A stretch of DNA of 64,000 bases from assembly GCF_018603435.1 (NCBI RefSeq), contig NZ_CP075682.1, positions 434,001 through 498,000 of the forward strand. Reading direction: 5' to 3'. Source of the stretch: Chryseobacterium sp. ZHDP1 (GTDB lineage: Bacteria; Bacteroidota; Bacteroidia; Flavobacteriales; Weeksellaceae). How positions within the stretch are numbered: position 1 is the first letter of the stretch; every line of letters begins with the position of its first letter. The notes under the pieces are model-generated. The model did no database searches. It saw only the letters and a program-made list of their open reading frames with translations, and was not told the DNA's origin. Positions 1-9,000 of the stretch are shown in pieces. The position numbers and the translations under genes were made by a program.

Positions 1-32
1 AAGAAGCTAATTCAATAAGAGAAATTTTATAA
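1..32 (+). CDS. 3' end of an upstream gene (partial, unidentified)
   Basis: The frame starting at position 3 is open to a TAA at 30-32 and encodes a tail ending EANSIREIL. A hairpin with a T-rich tail follows at once, which fits the end of a plus-strand gene that begins outside the window. Another frame stops at 16-18, so the frame choice is a guess. No product can be named from ten residues. Confidence 0.35.
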   Translation, partial: EANSIREIL

Positions 33-38
33 ACCCAA

Positions 39-71
39 AAAATCCTGATGTCTTTTCATCGGGATTTTATT
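39..71 (+). terminator. Rho-independent terminator
   Basis: A 12-bp stem (39-50 with 57-68, one G-U pair) closes a six-base loop and runs into T-rich sequence. It would end the plus-strand gene entering from the left. Confidence 0.6.
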
Positions 72-85
72 TTTGGTTTGATCTA

Positions 86-430
86 AACACAAATGACACA
101 ATTTTTAAAAGGTATTCGTGTCTAAATTAAAACACAGATGGCACTAATTTGAGCACTAATGACACAGTTTTTAAAAATATTTGTGCTTATTCGTGCTTAT
201 TCGTGAAAGAATATTTGTGAAATTCGTGTTTGAACTAAAACACAAATGGCACTAATTTGAGCACTAATGACACAGTTTTAAAAACATTCTTGTTTATTCG
301 TGAAAGAATATTTGTGAATTTCGTGTTTAAATAAAAAACGCAAATGGCACTAATTTTATCGCAAATGACACAATTTTTAAAAATATTAGTGCTTATTCGT
401 GAAAGAATATTTGTGAAATTCGTGTTTAAA
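86..430. repeat. Imperfect AT-rich tandem repeat, about 98-108 bp unit
   Basis: Three copies start near 131, 239 and 337, after a truncated copy at about 86-130. Each unit begins with an AAC(A/G)CA(A/G)ATGGCAC-like word and ends with a TTTGTGAA(A/T)TTCGTGTTT-like word. The first full copy carries an extra ten bases through an internal duplication (CTTATTCGTG twice near 185-204). The words CACAAAT and ATTCGTG are near-complements, so each unit can fold on itself. No open frame runs through it. It lies just downstream of the DUF6952 stop codon. Confidence 0.8.
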
Positions 431-435
431 AAAAA

Positions 436-684
436 CTATCTGTCAATCGATCCTAAAACCTTCTGAGCAAAAGAATTTAAAGCATCTTTCTCGCTCATTC
501 CGTTTTGTACGTTGGCGTGAACTTCCAGAGCTCCACAGATATTCGTAATTAATTCTCCTGCAACGTTCATATCTTCTTCGGTAGTTCCTCTGAATTCTGT
601 AAAGCTTTCTAAAACTTCTAACGTTTTTTCAAGATTTTCAGGAGTCTGGTTCTGATAAAACTGTCTGATGATCGGTAACTTCAT
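436..684 (-). CDS. DUF6952 family protein
   Basis: An 82-residue acidic protein without signal peptide or membrane segment. Its length and layout (MKLPIIRQF start, then helical sequence with GELITNICGALEVHANV) match the small Bacteroidota family DUF6952, whose function is unknown to me. It starts two bases after the thioredoxin stop, so the two are almost certainly co-transcribed and perhaps translationally coupled. The peroxiredoxin gene lies further upstream, so the context suggests a role in, or simple co-expression with, thiol redox defence. The family name comes from remembered resemblance; a profile search would settle it. Confidence 0.7.
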   Translation of the reverse strand: MKLPIIRQFYQNQTPENLEKTLEVLESFTEFRGTTEEDMNVAGELITNICGALEVHANVQNGMSEKDALNSFAQKVLGSIDR

Positions 685-686
685 GA

Positions 687-992
687 TTACAATTCGTTGA
701 ATAAATTAATTAAACTTTCTGCCTGATTAGACTGTACCTGATTCACCAACTCACCATTTCTGAAGATTGCAAAAGTCGGAAGATTATCCACTGTTGCCAA
801 TTTTCTGCTTTCCGGTAATTTTTCTGCATCTACATAAAGAAAAGGAATATTTTCGTTCTCTGATGCCAGTTTTTTGAATTTTGGCTTCATGATTCTGCAG
901 TTTCCGCACCATGTTGCACCATATTGTACTACAACCTTTTCATTTTCGCTTACAATATTCTGAAGCGTATCTTCTGTTAATTCTGTATACAT
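687..992 (-). CDS. Thioredoxin family protein
   Basis: A 101-residue single-domain thioredoxin with no signal peptide, so it acts in the cytoplasm. The active site is WCGNCR near residues 28-33, a CGNC variant of the usual CGPC. The cis-proline region is seen in VDNLPTFAIFRNGE near residue 70. It would reduce disulfides or, given its neighbours, recycle the adjacent peroxiredoxin; that partnership is inferred from gene order. The operon order on the minus strand is peroxiredoxin, thioredoxin, DUF6952. Confidence 0.9.
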   Translation of the reverse strand: MYTELTEDTLQNIVSENEKVVVQYGATWCGNCRIMKPKFKKLASENENIPFLYVDAEKLPESRKLATVDNLPTFAIFRNGELVNQVQSNQAESLINLFNEL

Positions 993-1108
993 AATTTTAA
1001 TTTGACAATTTATTAATTGAAAATGTTTAAAATAGAAAATGAGATAATTCTTAAATAATCAATGTGATCAATTTTCAAATTATCTCATTCTCAAATTAGC
1101 ACATTATC

Positions 1109-1741
1109 TTAGTTTTTCGCTAAATACTCTGCCGTAGAAGTTCTGTCTGCTTTCATTGCTTCTTTTCCTTCTTCCCAGTTTGCAGGGCAAACTTCACCGT
1201 GCTTCTGTACGTGCGTATAAGCATCGATTAATCTTAAATATTCTTTTACGTTTCTGCCAAGAGGCATATCGTTTACAGACTCGTGGAAAATTTTTCCGGT
1301 CTCGTCGATAAGGTAAGTTGCTCTGTAAGTAACATTAGAACCTGTGAAAACTTCTTCACCTTCGTCATTGTATTCGAAATCCTGATCTACAATTCCTAGA
1401 ATATTCGCCAACTGTCTGTGAGTATCAGCTAAAAGCGGGTAAGTAACGCCTTCAATACCACCATTGTCTTTTGAAACATTTAACCATGCGAAGTGTACTT
1501 CGTTGGTATCGCAAGAAGCACCGATTACTTTAGTGTTTCTTTTTTCAAATTCTGGTAAAGCTTCCTGAAAAGCATGAAGTTCAGTCGGGCAAACAAAAGT
1601 AAAATCTTTCGGGTACCAGAATAAAAGAACTTTTTGTTGGTTTTCTGTAGCTTCCTGGAAGATGTTGATTCTAAGATCATCACCCATTTCAGACATTGCA
1701 TCTACTGTTACATTCGGGAATTTTTTTCCTACTAAAGACAT
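1109..1741 (-). CDS. Peroxiredoxin (AhpC/TSA family, 2-Cys type)
   Basis: A 210-residue cytoplasmic peroxidase that reduces hydrogen peroxide and organic hydroperoxides. The peroxidatic cysteine lies in FTFVCPTELHAF near residue 51, and a resolving cysteine lies in GEVCPANW near residue 185, as in typical 2-Cys peroxiredoxins. The length is normal for the AhpC group. It is the first gene of a minus-strand redox operon and has a clear flavobacterial promoter just upstream. The adjacent thioredoxin is the likely reductant, because no ahpF is present nearby. Confidence 0.93.
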   Translation of the reverse strand: MSLVGKKFPNVTVDAMSEMGDDLRINIFQEATENQQKVLLFWYPKDFTFVCPTELHAFQEALPEFEKRNTKVIGASCDTNEVHFAWLNVSKDNGGIEGVTYPLLADTHRQLANILGIVDQDFEYNDEGEEVFTGSNVTYRATYLIDETGKIFHESVNDMPLGRNVKEYLRLIDAYTHVQKHGEVCPANWEEGKEAMKADRTSTAEYLAKN

Positions 1742-1775
1742 AATTTTCCTGTTTTTTATTTTAAATTTTCTGGTG

Positions 1776-1806
1776 CAAATATAGAAATATTTCGTCTATC
1801 GAACAA
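1776..1806 (-). promoter_or_regulatory. Bacteroidota-type promoter of the peroxiredoxin operon
   Basis: On the minus strand a TTG (1804-1806) is followed after 20 bases by TATATTTG (1776-1783). This matches the Bacteroidota -33 TTG and -7 TAnnTTTG pattern. It lies about 35 bases before the peroxiredoxin ATG. Confidence 0.7.
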
Positions 1807-1970
1807 TTTGATTTCGATAAATAAAATCTATAATTATTTTTGATCTGATAGAAATAAAAAAGCCTTTGAATAGGATGTTTTTTATGATTTAGCCATATTT
1901 CCTGATAGATGAAATTTTAATAAATCTTAATTTAGCTGTAAATTTAAATACCATGATTTTAAAATTATTC

Positions 1971-2780
1971 ATGAAAAAAGTATTCCTTATTTTGGGATGC
2001 ATACTTTCAGCAATGATGCTGTCTCAAAAAATGACCTTTGTTTATGATCTTAAATTTAAGCCTAATCCCAATAAACCCGACCTTACTACCGAAACTTATT
2101 ACTTGGATGTTTTTGAAAAGGAATCTGCTTTTCGTTGTGAGCGCGAAAGAGTTTCCGATTCCATGATCCAAAGAAAGGGACTTGGTTTAGGCAGAAGTCC
2201 GGTTTTTAATTCTCAGATTTATGTTGTAAAAAATCTTGAGACAGCAAATGTTCAAAAGGTTATTTTCATGAGCTTTTTTAATGACAAATATTTCATAAAT
2301 ATAGATGAAAATCTGAACTGGAAAATCTTATCCGACAAAAAGAAAATAGAGGATTTTGAATGCCAGAAAGCAACGGTAGAGTACGGCGGAAGAAGCTGGA
2401 TCGCATGGTTTACGCAAAGTATTCCTATTCCTGAAGGTCCGTATATTTTTAATGGTCTTCCCGGAATTATTGTCAACATTTCGGACGATCAGGAAAACTA
2501 TAGTTTTAATTTAATAAAGATTAAAAAACTGGAAAAGGATAATCTGTTTTTCTCAAAGAAAGGAACGACGATAAGTTGGGGAGATTTTCAGAAAATTCAA
2601 TCCGATTATTATGCAGATCCTTTTGCAGAACTGAAAGCCAGAAACATAAAAATACAGTCCGGAGATGAAAAAGGAAATCTTATCCCAACCGATCTTAATA
2701 AGATGACAAAACAGCTTAAAAAGCAAATAAAGGAAAATAATAACCCCATAGAACTGAATCGCAGGATTGATTATCAATAA
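1971..2780 (+). CDS. GLPGLI family protein
   Basis: A secreted protein of about 269 residues starting with signal peptide MKKVFLILGCILSAMMLSQ. An in-frame ATG at 1953 would add six residues, but the start at 1971 puts the lysines at the front of the signal. The family-naming motif is visible as FNGLPGIIVNI near residues 163-173. GLPGLI proteins are common in Bacteroidota and have no assigned biochemical function. It stands alone and meets the M16 peptidase gene tail to tail across a shared terminator. Confidence 0.85.
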   Translation: MKKVFLILGCILSAMMLSQKMTFVYDLKFKPNPNKPDLTTETYYLDVFEKESAFRCERERVSDSMIQRKGLGLGRSPVFNSQIYVVKNLETANVQKVIFMSFFNDKYFINIDENLNWKILSDKKKIEDFECQKATVEYGGRSWIAWFTQSIPIPEGPYIFNGLPGIIVNISDDQENYSFNLIKIKKLEKDNLFFSKKGTTISWGDFQKIQSDYYADPFAELKARNIKIQSGDEKGNLIPTDLNKMTKQLKKQIKENNNPIELNRRIDYQ

Positions 2781-2806
2781 AAAAGCCCTGAATTTCAGGG
2801 CTTTTT
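2781..2806. terminator. Bidirectional terminator
   Basis: A perfect 10-bp stem (2781-2790 with 2796-2805) has a five-base loop, with A-run and T-run on the two flanks. It sits between the convergent GLPGLI and M16 peptidase genes and can serve both. Confidence 0.85.
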
Positions 2807-2811
2807 CATTA

Positions 2812-5751
2812 TTAATAACCAAAAATCTCAGTCAAATTCAGTTTCTTCACTTCACCAAGTTTCTGCATATCAGCTTCACTTACTTTATCCTGCGAAGCAA
2901 CGAGACAGTAGGTGTAGCTTTTACCTTTCATTTCCTTATCGTGGAAACTATTGATGTCTGCAAATGTCAGGTTTGGAGCCTGCTCGTAAGTATTTTTTCT
3001 GATATCTGTATTATTTCCAAGCTTTTGGGCTCTCAGATACGTAAAGATAATTCCGTCCTGTGTAATTCTTTCGGAGGCAATGGTTTTCTTCAGTCCGCTT
3101 TTTGCAGTTTCAAATAACTGATCAGATTTCGGAAGTGTTGTCAGAAGCTCATTCATGGCTGTGGTAGATTCATTGAATTTATCTGCCTGAGTTCCCACAT
3201 AAGCCATAATCATATCTTTATCCTCTTTTTTGCCCGGAAGCGCGAAGTAAGAGTAGGTAGAATAAGCCAAAGCTTTAGATTCCCTGATCGTCTGGAAAAC
3301 CACAGAACCCATTCCGCCGCCGAAATAGTTATTGAACAAATTTACAGTCGGAGTAATGCTTACATTGTAAGGATCACTGTTTCTTACCCAGAAAATTTCT
3401 GCCTGTACCATATCGTAATGGGCAAACAATACTTTATTTTTATCCGTAGGAATCTGGGTAAATGTTTTAGACTTCGGCATCTCTTTCAGCGAAACCGGAA
3501 CTTTATGGATCTGCGTTAAAGAAGAAGCAACTTCGTTGGCTGATTTCGGACCGCAATGAAGGATTTTATGCTTAAAGTTAAATAAATCATGCAATACATT
3601 CACTAAATCTTCTGCTTTTAAGGCATCCAGTTCGGCATCGCTCAATACATTATTGAATGGATTTTGCGGACCATACTGTGCATAGCTTCTCAATCCGCTC
3701 ATGATAGAACCTTTATTCTGTTTCGCATTGGCTCTTGATTTTTTCAGTCTTACTTTGTAAGAATCCAAAGCTTTCTGATCTGCCACACAGTTTTTAATTA
3801 AATCTTCGAACAGAGCCGCAGTTTTATCGAAATTTTCATTCAGACCTTCCAGTGTAACGTAGGTTTCTTCATTTCCTGCGCTTACATTGAAGCTTGAAGC
3901 CAGTTTGTAAAATTCCTTACTTATGTCTTCCGAAGATTTATTTTTTGTCCCTAAATATTGCAGATATTCCGCTGCCAAAGGAAGAATTTTGTTATTCCAT
4001 TTTCCGGCATCGAAATAATAGTATAATCTGAAAAGATCATTATCTGTATTTTTTACAGAAAGTACATCCACCGATTTTACTTTGCTTTTGGCAATATCTT
4101 TTTCAAAATTCAGCCATACCGGAGAAATCGGAGCTTCAGGCATTTCATCGATCTTTTTCAGGAACGGCGACTGGTCTTCTCTGTTTACGGAAACCGGAGT
4201 AATTGTAGGTTTGTCTACTTTTACGATATTTTTGTCTTCTCCTTTTCTTTTGTAAACCGCAATGTAATTGTTGTCTTTAAGATATTTAGATGCGAAATCC
4301 ATAATATCTTTTTTCGTCAGTTTAGAAATTTCTTCAATATACTGAAGCTGGGTTTTATGGTCGACTTCGGAAGTGAATTCATCCATCAAGGATTCCGCTC
4401 TGGAAGTGTATTTTTCATACTTCTGGATCACATTTTTCTTCTCATTATTCACGATCGACTGGATCAGGTCATCGGAAAATTCTCCTTTTCTTAGCTTGTC
4501 GATTTCCTGAAGCAGTAAATTCTTCACATCATCCAAAGACTGTCCTTCTGTAGGATTACCCTGTAACAAAAGCGCTGAATAATCTTTCAGAACGTACGGA
4601 AAAGCATAAGCGCTCAGTAATTTCTGCTTTTTAACAAGATCAAGATCAATTAATCCCGCCTGTCCGTTGGTAAGCATACTTCCGATAAAATTCAGCATTC
4701 TAGCATCCTTTGTCGTAGCACCCGGAAAACGGAATCCAATCATGATGTTTTCAGGATTTGGGCCGTAAACTTCCCGGGTAATCGGAGCCATAATCGGACT
4801 TTCCTGCCCCGGATTGTAAGCCGGAACCGGTTTGTTTTTCATGTAAGAAAAAGCTTTGTCGATCTTGGCAATCATTTCATCCGGATTAAAATCTCCCGAC
4901 ATAATGATCCCCATATTATTCGGAACGTAATAATTGTTGTAATATTCCCTGATCGCCTTTAAAGAAGGATTTTTCAGGTGTTCAATCGTTCCGATGGTCG
5001 TTTGCTTTCCGTAATTGTTATTCGGGAACATTGCGGCAAACATAGATTCCAGAACCTTTCTTCCGTCATTATCCAGACCTCTGTTTTTTTCTTCATAAAC
5101 CGCTTCTAACTCTGTATGGAAAAGTCTTAAAATCGGCTGTCTGAAACGTTCTGCCTGTAATGCTAAAAATTTATCCGTTACATTCGCAGGAATATCTTCT
5201 GTGTAAACTGTCTGTTCGTACGAAGTAAAAGCGTTGGTTCCGTCTGCGCCCATTCCCGACATCATTTTGTCGTATTCGTTCGCAATAGCATATTTTGCTG
5301 CTTCTCCCGAAACTTTATCGATTTCTTTATAAATTTCCTTTCTCTTTGCTTCGTCCGTTGTCGAATTATATTTCTCGTAAAGAGCATCAATCTGGTCAAG
5401 AAGCGGCTTTTCTTTTGCCCAGTCTTTTGATCCGAATTGATCTGTTCCTTTGAAAAGCATATGCTCCAGATAATGCGCTAAACCGGTATGATCTGCCGGA
5501 TCCGTTTTGCTTCCTGCTTTCGTTGCAATAAAAGTCTGGATTCTTGGGTCTTTTTTCGTTGGGCTCAGAATAACGGTTAATCCGTTTTTCAGCGTATAAT
5601 ATCTTGCTGAAGTAGGGTCGTTGGTTACATATTTATAGGTGTAGCCATTCGACTGTGCTTCTTTCCACTGGAAATCCTGTCCGTAAGCGTATCCGCAGTA
5701 ACTTGCTGCTGCAATACTGGTTACAATGGTGATTCTTTTTAAAAAATTCAT
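2812..5751 (-). CDS. M16 family zinc metallopeptidase (insulinase/pitrilysin-like)
   Basis: A 979-residue exported peptidase with an N-terminal signal sequence ending near residue 24. The inverted zinc motif HYLEH lies at residues 93-97, with the further acidic ligand region ELEAVYEEKNR near 214-224, as in active M16 subunits. The C-terminal half carries a second, non-catalytic M16 domain, including a FGGGMGSVVFQTIRE-like segment. The length fits the single-chain two-halves form. The likely site is the periplasm, where it would degrade peptides. It forms its own transcription unit and is followed by a bidirectional terminator. Confidence 0.92.
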   Translation of the reverse strand: MNFLKRITIVTSIAAASYCGYAYGQDFQWKEAQSNGYTYKYVTNDPTSARYYTLKNGLTVILSPTKKDPRIQTFIATKAGSKTDPADHTGLAHYLEHMLFKGTDQFGSKDWAKEKPLLDQIDALYEKYNSTTDEAKRKEIYKEIDKVSGEAAKYAIANEYDKMMSGMGADGTNAFTSYEQTVYTEDIPANVTDKFLALQAERFRQPILRLFHTELEAVYEEKNRGLDNDGRKVLESMFAAMFPNNNYGKQTTIGTIEHLKNPSLKAIREYYNNYYVPNNMGIIMSGDFNPDEMIAKIDKAFSYMKNKPVPAYNPGQESPIMAPITREVYGPNPENIMIGFRFPGATTKDARMLNFIGSMLTNGQAGLIDLDLVKKQKLLSAYAFPYVLKDYSALLLQGNPTEGQSLDDVKNLLLQEIDKLRKGEFSDDLIQSIVNNEKKNVIQKYEKYTSRAESLMDEFTSEVDHKTQLQYIEEISKLTKKDIMDFASKYLKDNNYIAVYKRKGEDKNIVKVDKPTITPVSVNREDQSPFLKKIDEMPEAPISPVWLNFEKDIAKSKVKSVDVLSVKNTDNDLFRLYYYFDAGKWNNKILPLAAEYLQYLGTKNKSSEDISKEFYKLASSFNVSAGNEETYVTLEGLNENFDKTAALFEDLIKNCVADQKALDSYKVRLKKSRANAKQNKGSIMSGLRSYAQYGPQNPFNNVLSDAELDALKAEDLVNVLHDLFNFKHKILHCGPKSANEVASSLTQIHKVPVSLKEMPKSKTFTQIPTDKNKVLFAHYDMVQAEIFWVRNSDPYNVSITPTVNLFNNYFGGGMGSVVFQTIRESKALAYSTYSYFALPGKKEDKDMIMAYVGTQADKFNESTTAMNELLTTLPKSDQLFETAKSGLKKTIASERITQDGIIFTYLRAQKLGNNTDIRKNTYEQAPNLTFADINSFHDKEMKGKSYTYCLVASQDKVSEADMQKLGEVKKLNLTEIFGY

Positions 5752-5806
5752 GTTAATTGATGTTGGAATATGTTTGATTATTATTTAAAAAATATTTAAA
5801 TCACTA

Positions 5807-7000
5807 TTAGTTAAATTTATCCAGTAAATCTTTAATTCTTCTCATGGCTTCTTTTAGATCTTCCTCCGAAGCCGCATAAGAAAATCTGATGCATTCAGGA
5901 CTTCCGAAAGAAACTCCGCCAACGCATCCTACATGAGCATTTTCAAGAAGGAACATCGCAAAATCATCAGAATCTTTAATTTCTGTTCCGTCTAGCGTTT
6001 TTCCGATGTAATGCGATACATCAGGGAAGAAATAAAACGCAGCTTTAGGCAAAACTACTTTAAAACCTGGGATTTCTTTAATTAAATCATAAACAAGATC
6101 CCTTCTTTTTTTGAAAGCATCAATCATATATTTATACTCCGAAGGATCGGTCTGTAAAGCGGTGATAGACGCTCTCTGAGCCATGGTATTTGCTCCGCTC
6201 GTCATTTGTCCCTGGATTTTTTCACACGCTTTAGCCAGCCATTCCGGACACGCAGAATATCCGATTCTCCATCCTGTCATCGCGAACGCTTTAGACATTC
6301 CGTTAATAACGGCAGTCTGTTCGTAAACCTCTGGAAACTGAGCAATCGAAGTTGTTTTCGTTTCGTAGTTGATGAATTCGTAGATTTCGTCTGAAATTAC
6401 CGTTACGTGAGGATATTTGGCAATCACTTTTGCCAGAGATTTCAGTTCATCATACGTGTAATATCCGCCTGAAGGGTTGCACGGTGAGCTGAACAGGACA
6501 GCCTTCGTTTTATCTGTAATGGCTTCTTCAAGCTGTTCTGCTGTAATTTTAAAATCTGTTACATACGAAGTCGGAAGCATCACGGAAACTCCGCCCATCA
6601 TTTTTACCATTTCATCATAGCTTACCCAATACGGATTCGGAAGAATTACTTCATCTCCATCGTTAAGAAGAGCAGCCAGAACGTTTAAAATCGCCTGTTT
6701 TGCACCGTTGGAAACGCAGATCTGCGTTGGTTTATATGCTAAATTATTATCTCGTTTTAATTTGTGAGCAATCGCTTCACGAAGTTCTAAAAATCCGGGA
6801 ACAGGAGAGTAGTGACTGTAATTTTGGTTAATGGCATCGAAAGCAGCCTGTTTGATATTGTCCGGAACATCAAAATCGGGTTCCCCTAAAGTAAGGCTTA
6901 TAACATCTATTCCGCTGGCTTTCATTTCTCTAGCCTTATTCGACATAACAAAAGTTTGTGAGTAACCAAGTCTCTGTACTCTATCTGAAAGTTTCTCCAT
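5807..7000 (-). CDS. PLP-dependent aminotransferase, class I (aspartate aminotransferase-like)
   Basis: A 397-residue cytoplasmic fold-type I aminotransferase. The lysine that binds PLP lies in SKAFAMTGWRIGYSA near residue 237. The substrate-side motif TLGEPDFDVPD lies near residue 40, and CNPSGGYY near residue 175. The C-terminal substrate-binding arginine is in CIRFSYA. The length and motifs fit the AspC/aromatic aminotransferase subgroup (I-gamma); the amino acid preference cannot be read from sequence alone. It is preceded by a TATATTTG box at 7020-7027 on the minus strand. Confidence 0.88.
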   Translation of the reverse strand: MEKLSDRVQRLGYSQTFVMSNKAREMKASGIDVISLTLGEPDFDVPDNIKQAAFDAINQNYSHYSPVPGFLELREAIAHKLKRDNNLAYKPTQICVSNGAKQAILNVLAALLNDGDEVILPNPYWVSYDEMVKMMGGVSVMLPTSYVTDFKITAEQLEEAITDKTKAVLFSSPCNPSGGYYTYDELKSLAKVIAKYPHVTVISDEIYEFINYETKTTSIAQFPEVYEQTAVINGMSKAFAMTGWRIGYSACPEWLAKACEKIQGQMTSGANTMAQRASITALQTDPSEYKYMIDAFKKRRDLVYDLIKEIPGFKVVLPKAAFYFFPDVSHYIGKTLDGTEIKDSDDFAMFLLENAHVGCVGGVSFGSPECIRFSYAASEEDLKEAMRRIKDLLDKFN

Positions 7001-7354
7001 GTAATTATTTCTATTTTAACAAATATAATAAAAAGTATTTCTTCAGAAATTAAAATACAGCCGGAGTCAGCTTTTTTGTCTGCGTTAGCGTTTTATTACT
7101 TATTCAACTAATTGTTTAAAGTTTAAAGTAAAAATAGTTTTGCTCCTTCATGAACAGAATCTGTGTAGAAATAAGAATCAATCAGTCATCCATCAATCCC
7201 GGAAAACCGGATGAGAAAATTTCAAAATTACAGAAAAGAACCAACAATTATATCGAAAAAGAAGAGTAAAGAAATTTGAGAAAGATAAATCTTGGTTTTG
7301 ATAATTTGAATAAAGCTGATAAAAAACTTATTTTTGCTTTTTATAATAATTTAC
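7001..7354. other. Intergenic stretch with divergent promoters and one 39-codon frame
   Basis: An AT-rich spacer between the divergent aminotransferase and rsmG genes. It contains a small plus-strand open frame, ATG at 7150 to TAA at 7269, coding a charged peptide of 39 residues with no motif I recognise. Nothing shows that it is expressed. Confidence 0.4.
7020..7027 (-). promoter_or_regulatory. -7 promoter box (TATATTTG) for the aminotransferase gene
   Basis: The minus strand reads TATATTTG 20 bases before the ATG. No convincing TTG lies at the expected distance, so this is only the -7 half of a Bacteroidota promoter. Confidence 0.45.
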
Positions 7355-7990
7355 ATGTCTACAACGTTACTACTAAAATACTTTCCGGATCTTACAGAGA
7401 CACAGATCGATCAGTTCAATAAACTGGAAGTTTTATACCACGAATGGAACGAAAAAATCAATGTGATCTCAAGAAAAGATATGGAATCTCTGTACGAAAA
7501 GCATATTTTACATTCTTTGGGAATTGCAAAAGTGATGGAATTTGCTCCCGGAACAAAAGTTTTGGACATCGGAACTGGCGGTGGTTTTCCCGGAATTCCT
7601 CTGGCGATTTTGTTTCCCGAAACCCAGTTTACTTTAATTGATTCTATCGGAAAGAAAATAACGGTGGTAAATGCTGTTGCAGAAGGAGTCGGATTAAAAA
7701 ACGTAACCGCAATCCACGGAAGAGCTGAAAAATTAAAGGAAAAATTCCATTTTGTAGTAAGCCGTGCCGTAACACAGATGCCTGAATTTTTAAGATGGCT
7801 GAAAGGTAAATTCGAGAAAGAACAGTTTAATACAAAGCATAATGGCGTTCTGTATCTGAAAGGAGGGGATCTTGCTGAAGAGCTTGCCGGACTGAAATGT
7901 GAAATTTTCAGCCTGAAAAGTTATTTTGACGAAGAATTTTATGATACAAAAAAAGTAGTGTATCTTTCTAAAGGTAATTTTAATTCTTAA
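7355..7990 (+). CDS. rsmG: 16S rRNA (guanine-N7)-methyltransferase RsmG
   Basis: A cytoplasmic methyltransferase of about 211 residues. RsmG (GidB) methylates N7 of G527 in 16S rRNA. The SAM-binding motif I is clear: KVLDIGTGGGFPGIPLAILF near residues 66-85, with LIDSIGKK as the following acidic strand and VVSRAVTQMPE as motif IV. The ATG at 7355 gives MSTTLLLKYFPDL, the family's usual N-terminus; an in-frame start at 7334 would add seven hydrophobic residues and is unlikely. It is followed by a lipoprotein operon on the same strand. Confidence 0.93.
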   Translation: MSTTLLLKYFPDLTETQIDQFNKLEVLYHEWNEKINVISRKDMESLYEKHILHSLGIAKVMEFAPGTKVLDIGTGGGFPGIPLAILFPETQFTLIDSIGKKITVVNAVAEGVGLKNVTAIHGRAEKLKEKFHFVVSRAVTQMPEFLRWLKGKFEKEQFNTKHNGVLYLKGGDLAEELAGLKCEIFSLKSYFDEEFYDTKKVVYLSKGNFNS

Positions 7991-8049
7991 TTTTACATTA
8001 TTAAGGAATAAATTCTGATATTTTTAATAATAATCTAAATTTTGTAACT

Positions 8050-8457
8050 ATGAAAAAGTTTCTCCATTTTGGGTTTTCTGCATTAGTTTTAGGATTATTT
8101 TTTACATCTTGTAACAATGACGATGACTATAATACCATAGAATCTGTTGACAAAATTAAAATTGACAGTGTAAGGATTGTTAATGATACGATGGATGTTT
8201 TTTCGGTTCAGAGTATTAAAACTTATTCTACTTATCCGTCTCATTGTCAGGGTTTTTATGGGTATGATTATATTCATAATGATAATTTAACCCGAACTGT
8301 TACGGCATACAAATATATTACGAACGGACCGTGTACGGAAAAAACGTACACTTCTGCCAATCAGATCAATTTCAGTCCGCAACAGATTGGGAAATATACT
8401 TTTAAATTCTGGAATGGCGGAAACAACTGGATCACCAAAACGATAGTAGTTCAATAA
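8050..8457 (+). CDS. Small lipoprotein of unknown function
   Basis: A 135-residue protein with a lipoprotein signal (MKKFLHFGFSALVLGLFFTSC), where the cysteine at about residue 21 is the lipid-modified +1 residue. The acidic NNDDDYN run after the cysteine resembles flavobacterial lipoproteins sent to the cell surface. The rest, with CQGFYGYDY and PCTEKTY segments, matches no family I know. It lies seven bases upstream of a DUF922 protein, so an operon of lipoprotein, DUF922 and nuclease is plausible. Confidence 0.75.
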   Translation: MKKFLHFGFSALVLGLFFTSCNNDDDYNTIESVDKIKIDSVRIVNDTMDVFSVQSIKTYSTYPSHCQGFYGYDYIHNDNLTRTVTAYKYITNGPCTEKTYTSANQINFSPQQIGKYTFKFWNGGNNWITKTIVVQ

Positions 8458-8463
8458 AAATAA

Positions 8464-9000
8464 ATGAAAGGAGTTTTTACAGCTTGTTTTCTGATTTCCA
8501 ATATTGTATTCGGTCAGAAAATTAAGTGGGAAGAGGGAAAAAAATTGAATTGGAGCAATTTTAAAAGCCAAGTTAACAATCAGCGTGGAGACAATGTCGT
8601 GGCGTATACCAACTGTGGTTGGACGTATTCCTACGTAAAATCTTCAAATCCGAAAGCTCCGGTAAAAATCACTATTCAGACGATTTTTAACGAATACCAA
8701 TCGTGGAAAGACGTTAAAAGAATCAATGATTATGTGCTGCTTCATGAGCAGAAACATTTTGATGTTGCTGAAGTTTTTGCCCGAAAACTCAGAAAAGAAG
8801 TTTCGGAAAAGATTAAAAACGGAGCCGATTTCGACAGGTATTTTAAAACCATTTACAATACGATCCTTAAAGAATATCAGGATTTTCAGAAAACTTATGA
8901 CGGCGAAACAAGGAACGGAATGGTAGAGGAAAAACAGGCAGAATACAACCGTATTATTGCGGAACAACTGGAAAATTATAAAAACTATAAAACCTCTTGA
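8464..9000 (+). CDS. DUF922 domain protein, predicted secreted zinc protease
   Basis: A 178-residue protein with a short signal peptide (cleavage near IVFGQ). After residue 20 comes the KLNWSNFK segment typical of DUF922, with YTNCGWTYSY. The motif HEQKHFD near residues 96-102 fits HExxH, the basis for predicting a metalloprotease. The C-terminus is a charged helical region. Its stop overlaps the start of the nuclease gene by four bases (TTGA at 8997-9000), which implies translational coupling despite the lack of an obvious functional link. Confidence 0.8.
   Translation: MKGVFTACFLISNIVFGQKIKWEEGKKLNWSNFKSQVNNQRGDNVVAYTNCGWTYSYVKSSNPKAPVKITIQTIFNEYQSWKDVKRINDYVLLHEQKHFDVAEVFARKLRKEVSEKIKNGADFDRYFKTIYNTILKEYQDFQKTYDGETRNGMVEEKQAEYNRIIAEQLENYKNYKTS

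Noticed and set aside
86..430. CRISPR array
   Set aside because: The units are long (98-108 bp), repeat throughout without unique spacers, and no cas gene is nearby.
2767..3117. Plus-strand frame of 116 codons starting in the terminator
   Set aside because: It runs antisense through the C-terminal coding part of the M16 peptidase and has no independent support.
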